Origin: Nocardia goodfellowii | Lineage (GTDB): Bacteria > Actinomycetota > Actinomycetes > Mycobacteriales > Mycobacteriaceae | Reading direction: 5' to 3' | Length of the DNA: 64,000 nt | Assembly (NCBI RefSeq): GCF_017875645.1 | Contig: NZ_JAGGMR010000001.1 | Span: 7,316,001 to 7,380,000, forward strand | Shown: positions 29,432-38,097 of the stretch, one piece after another | Layout of the letters: each line of letters starts with the position of its first letter | Position numbering within the stretch: the stretch's first letter is position 1 | The notes under the pieces: model-generated | What the model was told of the DNA's origin: nothing | The model's database searches: none | The model's input: only the letters and a program-made list of their open reading frames with translations | Position numbers and translations under genes: made by a program

Positions 29432-29790
29432 ATGTCCTCCAGCCCGCGTCTCGGAACGTGGACAGCGGGCGAGCAGTGAAGCCGGCGGCGTCGGCGCGGC
29501 CGATTAGGTCTTGCAAAGCGTAAAACCGCTGGTGAAAGCGCACATCGGGCGCGGAGGACCAACTTCGTGCCGATAGTTTGTCTCCTGTGGACAGTCCTTT
29601 TCGGCTAACGTTCGGCATCCGATCGCCCGAGGGCTGCGGCGGGGCTCGCGTTCGGACCATCGCCGCCACACAAACGCCACTACGCGAGGCGCTCGGAAGC
29701 GCCTCGCGTGCACGATGAACCGGCGGAGCACCCTGCGCTCCGCTTCAGATAGCTAACGGACAGCGATCTAGCGCCAGCGCGGCGCTTCGA
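29432..29790 (-). other. 359-bp intergenic region, fadD to livG
   Basis: No gene was found here. It holds a perfect hairpin at 29682-29709 and must contain the livG promoter. No clear operator or riboswitch was seen. Confidence 0.5.
29682..29709 (-). terminator. Hairpin after the acyl-CoA ligase operon
   Basis: ACGCGAGGCGC at 29682-29692 pairs with GCGCCTCGCGT at 29699-29709, a perfect 11-bp stem with loop TCGGAA. On the minus strand AGTGGCGTTTGTG follows. It probably separates the fadD operon from the liv operon. Confidence 0.6.
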
Positions 29791-31275
29791 TCAAGAGAGC
29801 TGTTTCCGCAATTCCCGTTTGAGGACTTTGTGGCTCGGGCCCAGCGGCAGTTCGGTGACGAACTCGACGCGGCGCGGGTACTTGTGCTTGCCGAGACGTT
29901 CCCGGCCGTAGGCGATCACCTCGTCGGCGGTGAGCGGGGTCTCCGGGACGATGACCGCGCAGATCTCCTCGCCGTAGGTGTCGTCGGGCAGGCCGATCAC
30001 GGCGACCCGGCCGATACCGGGATGGCCGATCAAAACCGATTCGACCTCGCTCGGGTAGACGTTGAAGCCGCCCCGGATGATCACGTCCTTGATGCGGTCG
30101 ACGATCGTCAGATAGCCGTCGGGATCCTTGACCCCGAGGTCACCGGTGCGGAACCAGCCGTCGACCATCACTTCGGCGGTGGCGTCGGGCCGCCCCAGGT
30201 AGCCGCTGAACAGGTTGTGGCCACGGATGACCACTTCACCGGACTCGCCGTCGAGTAGCAACATGATCCGATCCTGGTGGGACGGGTCGGCGATACCGAC
30301 TTCGATACCCCACACCGGGTGTCCGACGGTGCCTGGCTTGGGGCCCAGTTGCGGCTGGTTCACCGTCACGGTAGGTGAGGTCTCCGACAGCCCGTAGCCC
30401 TCCAGGATCTGCGCGCCGAACAGGTCCTCGAAGGCTTCCAGCACCGGTTGCGGAAGCGAGGCGGCTCCCGAGATACACAGTTTCAACCTGGGCAACTCGA
30501 CGGCCGCCCGGGCGGCTTCGATCAGACCGAGGTACATGGTGGGTACACCGTGAAAGGTGTTCACGCCTTCGGCCACCATCAGCCGGATCGCTTCGGCGGC
30601 ATCGAATCTCGGTTGCAGCACCAGCCGTGCGCCGGCCCGCCAGGTCGAGTTCATCGAGACCGTCTGCCCGAAGACGTGGAACAGCGGCAGCGCGCCCAGC
30701 GCGACGTCGGCCGAGCTGACGTCGTTGGCGTCGAAGGCGTTCACCGTCGCGCTCATCACCAGGTTGAAATGGCTGAGCTCGGCGCCTTTCGGACTGCCGG
30801 TGGTGCCACTGGTGTAGAACACCACCGCCGGATCGAGCGGTCCACGCGAGACGAACGTCGGAATCGGTTCACCGGCAAGCGAATTCGGATCAACACAGTC
30901 GATGCCGACACCCGCGGCCGCGGACTTGCCCACCTCCGCGAACTGGGCGTGGCACAGCAGCAGCCGCGACTGGGTATCGCGCAGCACGTATTCCGCTTCG
31001 GTGGCGGTGAGCAGCAGATGCACCGGCACCACTACCGCTCCGGCGGCCAGGATGGCGTAGTAGGCGCGCGGGAATTCGGCGGTGTTCGGGCACAGCAGTG
31101 CCACCCGGTCGCCCGGCCGCACCCCGAGTTCGATCAGCGCGGCCGCCTGCGACCGCGCCTGCTCCCACAGGGTGGCGAAGGTGATCCGCTGCTCGCCTTC
31201 CACCAGGGCGATGTGATCCGGTCGGCGCCAGGCTTGTTCGGCGAGAACGCTCGCCAGCGACAGTGTCGCGTTCAT
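29791..31275 (-). CDS. Acyl-CoA ligase, FadD type
   Basis: 494 residues, ANL superfamily. The ATP loop is VVFYTSGTTGSPKGAELSH, the central motif is EGYGLSETSP, and the hinge region is DGWFRTGDLG with GGFNVYPSEVE. A C-terminal GPSHKVLKREL holds the catalytic Lys. It activates a carboxylic acid to an adenylate and then a CoA thioester. The ATG at 31275 has AGGAA upstream. It follows two acyl-CoA dehydrogenases and an SDR on the same strand, so it likely opens the oxidation of the same acid. Confidence 0.9.
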   Translation of the reverse strand: MNATLSLASVLAEQAWRRPDHIALVEGEQRITFATLWEQARSQAAALIELGVRPGDRVALLCPNTAEFPRAYYAILAAGAVVVPVHLLLTATEAEYVLRDTQSRLLLCHAQFAEVGKSAAAGVGIDCVDPNSLAGEPIPTFVSRGPLDPAVVFYTSGTTGSPKGAELSHFNLVMSATVNAFDANDVSSADVALGALPLFHVFGQTVSMNSTWRAGARLVLQPRFDAAEAIRLMVAEGVNTFHGVPTMYLGLIEAARAAVELPRLKLCISGAASLPQPVLEAFEDLFGAQILEGYGLSETSPTVTVNQPQLGPKPGTVGHPVWGIEVGIADPSHQDRIMLLLDGESGEVVIRGHNLFSGYLGRPDATAEVMVDGWFRTGDLGVKDPDGYLTIVDRIKDVIIRGGFNVYPSEVESVLIGHPGIGRVAVIGLPDDTYGEEICAVIVPETPLTADEVIAYGRERLGKHKYPRRVEFVTELPLGPSHKVLKRELRKQLS

Positions 31276-31400
31276 GGTGATTCCTATCGTTCGAGCAGGA
31301 CGACCCGGCCGGCGCACGGGGTGGCGACGGCACGACGAGGACCGCGTTCGTACGCGGTATTGCGGACCGGGCGGATGACTGGGCAGACGCAGCCACCCAT

Positions 31401-32564
31401 TTACAGGCCCATGTTCTTGGCGATGATCGTCTTCATGACTTCGCTGGTGCCGCCATAGATCCGGTTGACCCGGCTGTCGGCGTACAGCCGGGCGATCGGG
31501 TACTCGGTGATGTACCCGTAGCCGCCGTGCAGTTGCAGGCAGCGGTCGATGACGCGCGAGGCGGTTTCGGTGCAGAACAGCTTGGCGGAGGCGGCGTCCG
31601 CGGCCGTCAGCTCGCCGAGGTCGTGGGCTTCCAGCGCTCGGTCGACCACCGCTTCGGCGGCGTCGACCTCGGCCTGGCAGGCCGCGAGTTCGAATTTCGT
31701 GTTCTGGAATCCGGACACCGGCTGACCGAAAACCTCGCGCGCGCCGGTGTATTGCTGAGCGAACCGAATCGCCGCCTTGGCCTGGGCATAGCCGCCGACC
31801 GCGATGCTGAGCCGTTCCCGCGGCAGGTTCTGGCCGAGGTAGGCGAAGCCTTCGTGCGCGTCGCCGAGCCGATCTTCGACCGGCACACGAACATCCGTGA
31901 ACGACAGTTCCGCGGTATCGGATACCTTGAGCCCGAGCTTGTCCAGCTTGCGGCCGACCCGATAGCCCGGCGACTTCGTGTCCACCACGAACAGGGAGAT
32001 GCCGTAGCGGCGATCGTCGTCTTTGGGCGGTGCGGTGCGCGCGCAGACGATGACGCGATCCGCGTGCACGCCACCGGTGATGAAGGTCTTCGCGCCATTG
32101 AGCAGATAGTGCGATCCATCCGCGGAAATCGCCGCGGTGGTGCGCATTCCGGCCAGATCCGAGCCGGTCCCCGGCTCGGTCATGGCGATCGCGAACATGG
32201 TCGCACCGGTCACGAAGCCCGGCAGCCAGCGCTGTTTCTGCGCCGCGGTGGCGTAGGCCCGCAAATACGGAAGACACAGCGCCACATGCACACTCGACCC
32301 GCCGAAGGAGACCGCGGCGCGGGCGACTTCCTCGGTGATGACGGCCTGGAATTTGAACGACTCGACACCCGCGCCGCCGTATTCCGGTGCGACCTCGATG
32401 CCGAAGAGACCGAGTTCGCCGAGCTTGTAATAGAAGTCGCGGGGCACGATGCCCGCCTCGTACCACTTGTCGTAGACCGGGACGACCTCCGCCTCGATGA
32501 AGGCCCGGACGGTCGCCCGGAAGGCTTCGTGGTCGGCGTCGAACACTGTTCTGCGCATGGGCAT
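31401..32564 (-). CDS. Acyl-CoA dehydrogenase
   Basis: 387 residues, FAD enzyme that makes a trans-2-enoyl-CoA. Family motifs are AIAMTEPGTGSDLAGMRTTA, VFGQPVSGFQNTKFELAACQ and LQLHGGYGYITEYPIAR. The late motif reads RIYGGTSEVMKTIIAK; the Glu found at the second position in short-chain enzymes is Gly here, so the base is probably at the alternative site used by isovaleryl- and long-chain-type enzymes. The ATG at 32564 is 9 bp after the SDR stop. It belongs to the operon that starts at 34488. Confidence 0.9.
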   Translation of the reverse strand: MPMRRTVFDADHEAFRATVRAFIEAEVVPVYDKWYEAGIVPRDFYYKLGELGLFGIEVAPEYGGAGVESFKFQAVITEEVARAAVSFGGSSVHVALCLPYLRAYATAAQKQRWLPGFVTGATMFAIAMTEPGTGSDLAGMRTTAAISADGSHYLLNGAKTFITGGVHADRVIVCARTAPPKDDDRRYGISLFVVDTKSPGYRVGRKLDKLGLKVSDTAELSFTDVRVPVEDRLGDAHEGFAYLGQNLPRERLSIAVGGYAQAKAAIRFAQQYTGAREVFGQPVSGFQNTKFELAACQAEVDAAEAVVDRALEAHDLGELTAADAASAKLFCTETASRVIDRCLQLHGGYGYITEYPIARLYADSRVNRIYGGTSEVMKTIIAKNMGL

Positions 32565-32573
32565 TTCCTCGAG

Positions 32574-33323
32574 CTAAAGGCGGCGGCCGCCATCGACGTA
32601 CAGGGTTTGGCCGGTGACGAACGCGCTGTCATCGGAGGTGAGAAACGAGATGACCCCGGCGATGTCCCGCGGCTGACCCACCCGGCGCAGCGGTGTGATG
32701 TCGGCCGTCTTCGCCTGCAATTCCGCGGCCGTGACACCGATCCGGGCTGCCGTCTGCGCGGTCATCTCGGTGGCGATGAACCCGGGGGCGACCGCGTTGA
32801 CGGTGATGCCGAACGGACCGAGCTCCATCGCCAAGGTGCGGGTGAAGCCCTGAATGCCCGCCTTGGCGGCGGCGTAGTTCGCCTGCCCCCGGTTGCCGAG
32901 CGCGGACACACTGGAGGTGTTCACGATGCGGCCGTACCGCTGCTCGACCATGTACTTCTGCGCGGTCTTGCAGCACAGGAACGCGCCGCGCAGATGGACG
33001 CCCATGACGGTGTCCCAGTCCTCGACCGACATCTTGAACAGCATGTTGTCGCGCAGCACGCCCGCGTTGTTCACCAGGATGTTCGGCATCCCGAGCTCGG
33101 CGGCGGTCCGCGCGAACGCGGCCTGAACCTGGTCGTCCGCGGTGATGTCGCACCCGATTCCGATCGCGGTGCCCCCGGCGGAGGCGATCTGCTCGACCGT
33201 GGCCGCGCACGCGGCTTCGTCCAGATCGAGCACCGCGACGGCGGCGCCGTCGGCGGCGAGCCGCGCCGCGGTGGCGGCCCCGATCCCGCGGGCGGCGCCC
33301 GTCACCACTGCGACCTTCTGCAT
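32574..33323 (-). CDS. Short-chain dehydrogenase, FabG/3-hydroxyacyl-CoA type
   Basis: 249 residues. NAD(P) site TGAARGIGAAT, structural NNAG, catalytic Ser and the YAAAK pair in SSVSALGNRGQANYAAAK, and the C-terminal SAFVTGQTLYVDGGRRL. The ATG at 33323 is preferred because AGGAG is 6 bases upstream; a start at 33344 would overlap the previous stop. In this operon a 3-hydroxyacyl-CoA dehydrogenase role is likely, because no separate one is present, but an enoyl hydratase and thiolase are also missing. Confidence 0.88.
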   Translation of the reverse strand: MQKVAVVTGAARGIGAATAARLAADGAAVAVLDLDEAACAATVEQIASAGGTAIGIGCDITADDQVQAAFARTAAELGMPNILVNNAGVLRDNMLFKMSVEDWDTVMGVHLRGAFLCCKTAQKYMVEQRYGRIVNTSSVSALGNRGQANYAAAKAGIQGFTRTLAMELGPFGITVNAVAPGFIATEMTAQTAARIGVTAAELQAKTADITPLRRVGQPRDIAGVISFLTSDDSAFVTGQTLYVDGGRRL

Positions 33324-33336
33324 CTGGGACTCCTTG

Positions 33337-34488
33337 TCAGACAATGGCGTTCACGCCGGTCAGGGCGCGGCCGATGAGCAGTTTCTGAATCTGGCTGGTG
33401 CCCTCGTAGAGGGTGAGCACGCGGGCATCGCGCAGGTACTTCGACACCGGGTATTCGTCGATGTAGCCGTAGCCGCCGAAAACTTGAATCGCGTTGTTGG
33501 CCGCGCGCACCGCGGTTTCGCTGGCGTAGAGCTTGGCCATGGACGCCTCGGTGCCGAACGGCTGCCCCCGGTCGATGAGATCGGCCACCCGCCAGGTGAG
33601 CAGTCGCGCCGCATCCGTTTCCACCGCGATGTCGGCGAGCATTTGCTGCACCAGCTGGTAGGCGGCGATGGGCTTGCCGAACTGCTCGCGTTCCCCCGCG
33701 TAGCGCACGGACGCCTCCAGGCAGGCCCGCGCGACGCCGACACAGCCCGCCGCCACCCCCATGCGGCCTTTGTCCAAGGCGGACATGGCGATTCGGAAAC
33801 CCGCTCCTTCGGCGCCGAGCCGCAGTGCGTCGGGCACCCGGACCTGATCGAAGCTCAGCTCGGCCGTGGCCTGGCCGCGCAGACCCAGCTTGCCCTTGAT
33901 CTCCGTGCGCGAAAAGCCCGCGGAGCCGGTCGGTACCAGAAACGCGGTAATGCCTTTCGGGCCGGGACCGCCGGTGCGGGCGAAGATCAAGGCGATATCG
34001 GCGCGAGTTCCGTTGGTGATGAACATCTTCGAGCCCGACAGCACCCAGTCCTCGCCCGCGCGCTCCGCTTTGGTGACCAGACTCGCCGCGTCGGAGCCGG
34101 TCCCCGGCTCGGTCAGCCCGAAGCAGCCCAGCGTCCGTCCGGCGCACAGGTCGGGCAGGAACCGCCGCTTCTGCTCCTCGGTCCCGTAGCCCGCGATGCT
34201 CTTGGCCACCAATCCCAGTGACACCGAGACGATTCCGCGCACCGCGCTGTCGCCGCGGCCGAGTTCCTCCAGCAGCAGGCAGTAGTCGAGGGCGTCCCCG
34301 CCGGAGCCGCCGTACTCCTCCGGCACCCCGATTCCGAGGAAGCCCATCGCGCCGAGCTTGCCGACTATGGCCGGATCGACCGCCTCGGCCCGATCCCATG
34401 CGGTGGCGTAGGGGACGACTTCCCGGTCCACCCAGGTGCGAGCCAGATCGCGCAGATCGCGATGGGTCTCGCTCAATTCCAGATTCAT
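33337..34488 (-). CDS. Acyl-CoA dehydrogenase
   Basis: 383 residues. Family motifs are GCFGLTEPGTGSDAASLVTK, the substrate segment QFGKPIAAYQLVQQMLADI and IQVFGGYGYIDEYPVSKYL. The Glu of TLYEGTSQIQKLLIGRAL is the usual catalytic base of short/medium-chain enzymes. First gene of the operon. Its promoter region carries a perfect inverted repeat at 34541-34555, shared with the divergent TetR gene. Confidence 0.9.
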   Translation of the reverse strand: MNLELSETHRDLRDLARTWVDREVVPYATAWDRAEAVDPAIVGKLGAMGFLGIGVPEEYGGSGGDALDYCLLLEELGRGDSAVRGIVSVSLGLVAKSIAGYGTEEQKRRFLPDLCAGRTLGCFGLTEPGTGSDAASLVTKAERAGEDWVLSGSKMFITNGTRADIALIFARTGGPGPKGITAFLVPTGSAGFSRTEIKGKLGLRGQATAELSFDQVRVPDALRLGAEGAGFRIAMSALDKGRMGVAAGCVGVARACLEASVRYAGEREQFGKPIAAYQLVQQMLADIAVETDAARLLTWRVADLIDRGQPFGTEASMAKLYASETAVRAANNAIQVFGGYGYIDEYPVSKYLRDARVLTLYEGTSQIQKLLIGRALTGVNAIV

Positions 34489-34540
34489 GCGGTGCCCAGT
34501 CCTGAACCAAACGGCGTTAGGTTTACTGGCGGCAGGTTAT

Positions 34541-34555
34541 CCTAACGTTGTTAGG
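34541..34555. promoter_or_regulatory. Inverted repeat, probable TetR operator
   Basis: CCTAAC GTT GTTAGG, perfect 6-bp arms. A further GTTAGG half-site lies at 34516-34521. It sits between the divergent acyl-CoA dehydrogenase and TetR genes and is the natural candidate for binding by that TetR. Confidence 0.65.
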
Positions 34556-34615
34556 TAGACAAGGGTCACGCCGGCCGATGCTAGGTTCGACGGATTGCCG
34601 AGGAGGTGAAGAGCC

Positions 34616-35266
34616 GTGGCGCGACCCCGCGTACCGCTGTTGAGTCGCGAACGCATCCGCGAATCCGCGCTCACCCTGATCGACCGCGACGGCCTCGGCG
34701 AGCTGTCCATGCGCAAACTGGCCGCCGAACTGGGCGTGCAAGCCGCCTCCCTCTACGGCCACTACCCCACCAAGGACGACCTGCTCGACGACATCGCGCA
34801 CCTGATCATGAGCCGCGTCGACGCCTCGGCCTTCGAGCGCGAAAGCTGGCGCGACGCACTGGTGTCCTGGGCCCGCTCGTTCCGCGCCGCCCTCGCCGCC
34901 CACCCCAACTTCGTGCCCTATCTGGCGGTCTCGGGTCCGGGCCGACGCGATGAAGCGCTGCGCGCCGCCAATGCCGTGCACGGCGGGCTGGTCGCGGCCG
35001 GCTGGCCGCCGCGCCAAGCCACGATGATCGGGGCGGCCACCCGCTATCTGGTCCTCGGCTCGACGGTCGGCTCGTTCTCCCGTGGCTTCGTCGACGACAT
35101 CCAGATCTACCGAGACCGCTACCCCCACCTCGAACAGGCGCACCTACTGCGCGACAAAGCCGAGGAAATCGATTCGGACAGCTTCGAATTGGCGCTCGGC
35201 GCGTTCCTGGACGGGCTCGAGCCGAAGTTCGAGAAGCTCAGCCGACGTCGCGGCGCAGCCAGGTGA
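34616..35266 (+). CDS. TetR-family regulator
   Basis: 216 residues. The N-terminal helix-turn-helix is MRKLAAELGVQAASLYGHYP. The C-terminal TetR_C-like domain has DEALRAANAVHGGLVAAGWP. The GTG at 34616 follows AGGAGG by 9 bases. It is divergent from the acyl-CoA dehydrogenase operon and the inverted repeat between them is its likely operator, so it probably represses that operon until an acyl-CoA ligand binds. The 3' end overlaps the DUF3145 gene by 29 bp. Confidence 0.9.
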   Translation: MARPRVPLLSRERIRESALTLIDRDGLGELSMRKLAAELGVQAASLYGHYPTKDDLLDDIAHLIMSRVDASAFERESWRDALVSWARSFRAALAAHPNFVPYLAVSGPGRRDEALRAANAVHGGLVAAGWPPRQATMIGAATRYLVLGSTVGSFSRGFVDDIQIYRDRYPHLEQAHLLRDKAEEIDSDSFELALGAFLDGLEPKFEKLSRRRGAAR

Positions 35267-35777
35267 TTTCGGCGCCGACCCCGTCCACCCCGATCCGGTA
35301 GACCTCGAGGTCGTCGTCCCAGGGCGTGCCCAGGGCGCGATCGATTTCGGCGGCGAGGTCGTAACTGTTGTACTTGCCCAGTTCATGGGCGGCTTGCAGC
35401 ATGGCTCTCAGTCGCATCTCACCCAGGGCCACGTCACCGTTGGCGCTGGTGGAGCCGTGCCAGAGACCCAGGTTGGGTACGAAGCTGTAGCGTTCGCCGT
35501 CGACGCCCTCGCTCGGTTCCTCGGTCACCTCGAAACGCAGGACGGGCCACGAGCGCAAGGACTGGGCGATGCGCGCGGCCGTGCCGACCGGGCCGACCCA
35601 ATCGCTGGTCGCACGCAGCGAACCGTCGGCGGGCTGGGCAGTCCAGCGGAGTTTCGCCGGAGTCCCCAGCGCCGAGGTGAGTGCCCACTCGATGTGCGGA
35701 CATAACGCGGCGGGCGACGAGTGGATCCAGACCACACCCGCCGTCGCGTCCGCGAACTGACTTGATGCACGCACCAC
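35238..35777 (-). CDS. DUF3145-like conserved actinobacterial protein
   Basis: 179 residues. Recognisable stretches are GVVWIHSSPAALCPHIEWAL, a central SWPVLRFEVTEEPSEGVDGE, and a C-terminal DDDLEVYRIGVDGVGAEITW. The GTG at 35777 has GGAGG nine bases upstream. No signal peptide, membrane segment or catalytic motif is seen. The family is highly conserved in Actinobacteria, of unknown function. I recognise it by pattern and could be wrong on the DUF number. Confidence 0.7.
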   Translation of the reverse strand: MVRASSQFADATAGVVWIHSSPAALCPHIEWALTSALGTPAKLRWTAQPADGSLRATSDWVGPVGTAARIAQSLRSWPVLRFEVTEEPSEGVDGERYSFVPNLGLWHGSTSANGDVALGEMRLRAMLQAAHELGKYNSYDLAAEIDRALGTPWDDDLEVYRIGVDGVGAEITWLRRDVG

Positions 35778-35927
35778 TAAAACCTCCAGCGTCGACGAGG
35801 ACCGTCTTCCCCAACGACCCGTTTCGGCTGGCGTGGCCTGAGTGTACTGGAGTGTCCGATGTTACGGGTGTTACTTCGCGGCCGTGTTGCCGGACCCTAT
35901 CGGTAGCACTGGACAGTGCTGCGTGGA

Positions 35928-36752
35928 TTACCCGCGCGACAGTTCTTCAATCACTCCGTCGCTGAAAACCGGCCATGCGGCACGGGCCCAGTCACCGAAA
36001 TTCTCGTCGGCGAGCGCTACGCAAGCCACGTCGATTTCCGGGTCGACCCACAAGAATGTGCCCGATTGGCCGAAATGTCCATATGTACGAGGTGAATTCG
36101 CGCTGCCGGTCCAATGCGGGGATTTATTGTCCCGAATCTCGAAACCGAGACCCCAGTCGTTGGGCCGCTGCGAGCCGTAACCCGGGAGGACACCATTGCT
36201 TCCGGCAAATTGCACGGTGCATGCTTCGGTATGTGTCGCCGCGGAGATCAATTCCGGATTCAGCAACTCCGCGGCGAAAAGCAGCAGATCGCCGACTGTT
36301 GATCGTGCGCCGTGCCCCGCGGAACCGGTGAGCGCCGAGTCCTTCATACCCAGCGGCTCGAAGACGGCAGCACGCAGATATTCCTCGAAAGCGATCCCGG
36401 TCTGGTCGGTGACGAACTGCGCGAGCACCTCGAAACCGGCGCTGGAGTAGATCCTTTTGGCTCCCGGCTTCGCCAATACATCGGTGGTGTCGAAGGCGAT
36501 GCCGGAGGTATGCGCGAGCAGGTGACGCACGGTGCTGCCGACGGGAGCGGAGGGGCTGTCGACCGGTTGGTCCAGTTCGATCGCGCCCTCTTCGACGGCG
36601 ACCAGCACCGCGTAGGCGACCAGCGGCTTGGTCACCGACGCCAGCGGGAACACCCGGTCGGTATCACCCGCGGAAGTCGCGCCCGCACGGGTGACGACGC
36701 CCGCGCCCGCATGCCGAACCGGCCAGTCCTTGATCTGTTCGAGTGCTCGCAC
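35928..36752 (-). CDS. Serine hydrolase, beta-lactamase/esterase family
   Basis: 274 residues. The SxxK nucleophile motif is PLASVTKPLVAY (Ser39, Lys42), the second motif is YSSAG (Tyr102), and a late HFGQSGTFLWVDPE stands where the class C-type KTG/HTG triad usually lies. The GTG at 36752 gives the expected N terminus VRALEQIKDWPV; its ribosome site is weak. No signal peptide, so it is cytoplasmic. The divergent neighbour at 36849 belongs to the same fold, but the two are not close copies. An esterase or peptidase role is more likely than drug resistance. Confidence 0.85.
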   Translation of the reverse strand: MRALEQIKDWPVRHAGAGVVTRAGATSAGDTDRVFPLASVTKPLVAYAVLVAVEEGAIELDQPVDSPSAPVGSTVRHLLAHTSGIAFDTTDVLAKPGAKRIYSSAGFEVLAQFVTDQTGIAFEEYLRAAVFEPLGMKDSALTGSAGHGARSTVGDLLLFAAELLNPELISAATHTEACTVQFAGSNGVLPGYGSQRPNDWGLGFEIRDNKSPHWTGSANSPRTYGHFGQSGTFLWVDPEIDVACVALADENFGDWARAAWPVFSDGVIEELSRG

Positions 36753-36848
36753 CCGATCGAGCCTACGAGACCACCGACCGGGCGGAGCACACCTAGGCGG
36801 AAATCCGCGGCATCGGCACGCGGTACCGCCGGTACCATCGACCTCACT

Positions 36849-38042
36849 ATGAGTGCGCGACCCACGATCCACGGCGAAGTGGAGGCCGGATTCGGCCCCG
36901 TCGCCGACGCTTTCCGCCGGAACTTCGCCCAGCACGGCGAAATCGGTGCGGCTGTGGCCGTTTACGCGGGCGACCGGCCGGTGGTGGACCTGTGGGCGGG
37001 ATACCGCGACCGTAACCGGGTACGACCCTGGGAGCGGGACACCATCGTCCCGGTCTTCTCCTCGACCAAGGGCATCGCCGCGTTCGTGCTGGCGGCCGCG
37101 GTATCGAAGGGACTGCTCGACTACGAGGAGCGGGTCGCGGCGTACTGGCCCGAGTTCGCCGCCCACGGCAAGGGTGACATCACGGTGCGCCAGCTGATCG
37201 ACCACCAGGCCGGGCTCTCCGGCTTGGACACCGTCGTGACGTTGAACCAGCTCGCGGATTTCGACAGTCTGGCCCAGATCCTGGCCGCGCAGAAACCGGC
37301 CTGGCGGCCGGGCACCCGGCACGGCTATCACGCCATCACCCTGGGCCTGTATCAGGGCGAACTGATTCGCCGCGTCGATCCGGAGCACCGCAGCCTCGGA
37401 CGGGTTTTCGCCGAGGACTTCGCGAGACCGCTCGGCCTGGATTTCTTCATCGGCCTGCCCGAGCACGAACCGATCGAGCGCATCGCCGTGCTGTCGGCCA
37501 CCAAGGGGCTGGACATCTTGCGCTACGAGCGCGACCTGCCGGTGCGCATCGGCTTGGACGTCTACTCCAAACGCGGGCCTGCCTATGCCTCGCTGACCAA
37601 TCCGCGCTGCGGGGCACCCGCGCGGGCTACGCGGCGCGAGTTCCTCGGGGTGGAGCTACCCGCGTCCAACGGCGTCGGCAACGCCCGCTCGCTGGCCAGG
37701 GTGTACGGGGCCGCCGCCGGTCGCACCGGCGCGCTGCCGGTGGCCGACGCGGTGCTGTCGCGACTGGCCGCGGCGAACACCGCCGACGATGTGCCCGCCG
37801 AGGATCTGGTGCTCTACACCAAGAGCCGATACCACCTCGGCTTCCGCAAGTCGCGCGGTTCATTCCGGTTCGGTTCCGACAAACGCGCTTACGGCACAAC
37901 GGGTTTGGGTGGCTCGTTCGGATTCGCCGACCCCGCGACGGGTCTCGGCTTCGGCTACACCATGAACCGGCTCGGCATGGCCGTCCTGGACGACGTGCGC
38001 AGCCGCAATCTGCGCGAGGCGATGCTGCGCTGCACCGTCTGA
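36849..38042 (+). CDS. Serine hydrolase, beta-lactamase/EstB family
   Basis: 397 residues. The SxxK motif is VFSSTKGIAAF (Ser71, Lys74), Tyr is in GTRHGYHAITLGLYQ and the last motif is GTTGLGGSFGFADP. Related actinobacterial proteins are esterases of the LipL/LipE type. It starts 96 bp from the divergent hydrolase gene. No signal peptide is seen. The stop is followed at once by a strong hairpin. Confidence 0.87.
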   Translation: MSARPTIHGEVEAGFGPVADAFRRNFAQHGEIGAAVAVYAGDRPVVDLWAGYRDRNRVRPWERDTIVPVFSSTKGIAAFVLAAAVSKGLLDYEERVAAYWPEFAAHGKGDITVRQLIDHQAGLSGLDTVVTLNQLADFDSLAQILAAQKPAWRPGTRHGYHAITLGLYQGELIRRVDPEHRSLGRVFAEDFARPLGLDFFIGLPEHEPIERIAVLSATKGLDILRYERDLPVRIGLDVYSKRGPAYASLTNPRCGAPARATRREFLGVELPASNGVGNARSLARVYGAAAGRTGALPVADAVLSRLAAANTADDVPAEDLVLYTKSRYHLGFRKSRGSFRFGSDKRAYGTTGLGGSFGFADPATGLGFGYTMNRLGMAVLDDVRSRNLREAMLRCTV

Positions 38043-38055
38043 GGAAAACCCGAAA

Positions 38056-38077
38056 GTCCCTGCGCTCGCGCAGGGAC
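38056..38077. terminator. Bidirectional terminator
   Basis: GTCCCTGCG at 38056-38064 pairs perfectly with CGCAGGGAC at 38069-38077, loop CTCG. It lies in the 55 bp between two convergent genes and is flanked by short A-rich and T-rich runs. Confidence 0.75.
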
Positions 38078-38097
38078 CTTCGATTGCCGGGCTCAGC

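Noticed and set aside
27797..32466. Fusions of neighbouring liv, ligase and dehydrogenase frames
   Set aside because: They are upstream shadow extensions; real starts at 27073 and 31275 have ribosome sites or stop-start overlaps.
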